A stretch of 64,000 bases of DNA. Source: Chitinophaga sp. MM2321 (GTDB lineage Bacteria; Bacteroidota; Bacteroidia; Chitinophagales; Chitinophagaceae). Within the stretch, counting starts at the first letter, position 1, and every line of letters starts with the position of its first letter. Below are positions 63,659 through 64,000 of this stretch, one piece after another. The position numbers were made by a program, and so were the translations under genes. The stretch covers positions 3,162,001-3,226,000 of the forward strand of contig NZ_OZ035533.1 in NCBI RefSeq assembly GCF_964033635.1, in the 5' to 3' direction. The notes beneath the pieces are model-generated. The model searched no databases and was not told the DNA's origin. It was given only the letters and a program-made list of their open reading frames with translations.

Positions 63659-64000
63659 CTATTTCTTTTTGATAATCAGACAAGCACCTCCGCCGGGAGC
63701 AAGCGTGACGGGAATGCCATCTGATGACTTTACTATCTTTTTATTCACTTTATATGTTGTCCGGTTTGTCTGGTAATGCGCATCATCGCCATCCTGTATA
63801 ATTGTTGCTTCGTACTTACCTTTTCCCAGGAAACTTAAAGGAATATCTAATTCGCGCAATGATTCATTGTTTGCAACACCCACCAACCAGGTGTCGTCAG
63901 CAGCCTGCCTGGCCATTACTATATACTGACCAATTTCACCCATCAGTGTTTCACTTTGTTTCCAGGGCATCTTTTCTGCCGCGACAAATGAAAACAGTTC
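63659..64000 (-). CDS. GH97-type glycoside hydrolase, C-terminal end (cut by window)
   Basis: The frame stays open to base 64000, leaving 113 residues of the C-terminus. Seen: FSFVAAEKMPWKQSETLMGE, QYIVMARQAADDTWLVGVANN, IPLSFLGKGKYEATIIQDG and the ending VTLAPGGGACLIIKK, which match the C-terminal beta domain of GH97 enzymes (alpha-glucosidases and alpha-galactosidases). The catalytic barrel lies outside the window, so substrate cannot be judged. It is the first gene of the operon seen here, and others may lie upstream. Confidence 0.8.
   Translation of the reverse strand, partial: ELFSFVAAEKMPWKQSETLMGEIGQYIVMARQAADDTWLVGVANNESLRELDIPLSFLGKGKYEATIIQDGDDAHYQTNRTTYKVNKKIVKSSDGIPVTLAPGGGACLIIKKK

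Overview
The window reads as chromosome of a member of the Bacteroidota, most likely family Chitinophagaceae (Chitinophaga-like). The evidence is two SusC/SusD pairs, a hybrid two-component system, a FecI-type sigma/FecR pair, many lipoproteins with short lipoboxes, promoters of the TTTG-N19-TANNTTTG type, and many glycoside hydrolases with orphan AraC regulators. No rRNA, tRNA, CRISPR array, transposase or phage gene was seen. All family assignments come from reading motifs; no database search was run.

Layout. 1-1814 (+): an alkylation-damage cluster made of the end of an AlkB-like dioxygenase, an Ada-like regulator/methyltransferase and a second 2OG-Fe(II) oxygenase. 1848-4364 (-): a GH78 rhamnosidase. 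4548-7857 (-): a five-gene arsenic operon, arsR-arsM-arsN-acr3-arsC, with two matching operator/promoter sites. 7982-20633: accessory genes, including a TolB-like propeller, a beta-helix protein of unknown role, SDR + MepB under an AraC regulator, an MBL hydrolase + amidohydrolase lipoprotein, a DedA protein, a VOC protein, a DUF2961 (GH172-like) enzyme, a repeat-rich gap, an overlapping GNAT-like/HTH gene pair that looks like a toxin-antitoxin module, and another AraC regulator.

20931-36306: a beta-mannan utilisation locus. A hybrid two-component sensor (+) is followed by a DUF5060/GH5-like enzyme, a GH130 mannosylglucose phosphorylase and a lipoprotein (+). Facing them on the minus strand are SusC, SusD, a surface glycan-binding lipoprotein, a GH26 mannanase and an outer-membrane barrel. 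The sensor gene, the GH5 gene and susC share a TACATTTG -7 box and lack a -33 box, as expected for activator-dependent promoters.

36603-50350 (-): a second polysaccharide-utilisation operon led by a FecI sigma factor and FecR. It continues with SusC (with STN domain), SusD, a GH99/WbsX-like lipoprotein, a GH127-like enzyme, a PIG-L deacetylase and a phosphocholine-specific phospholipase C. The last three carry twin-arginine signals. A perfect 13-bp hairpin follows the last stop. This mix of sugar- and phospholipid-cleaving enzymes is the most unusual content of the window.

50637-54036 (+): a CsgG-like secreted protein and a large MscS-type channel. 54103-64000 (-): a third catabolic operon, cut by the window end, with GH97 (partial), three sulfatases (two from a recent tandem duplication), two SGNH esterases and a GH95 enzyme. 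It points to a sulfated, acylated, fucose- or galactose-bearing glycan.
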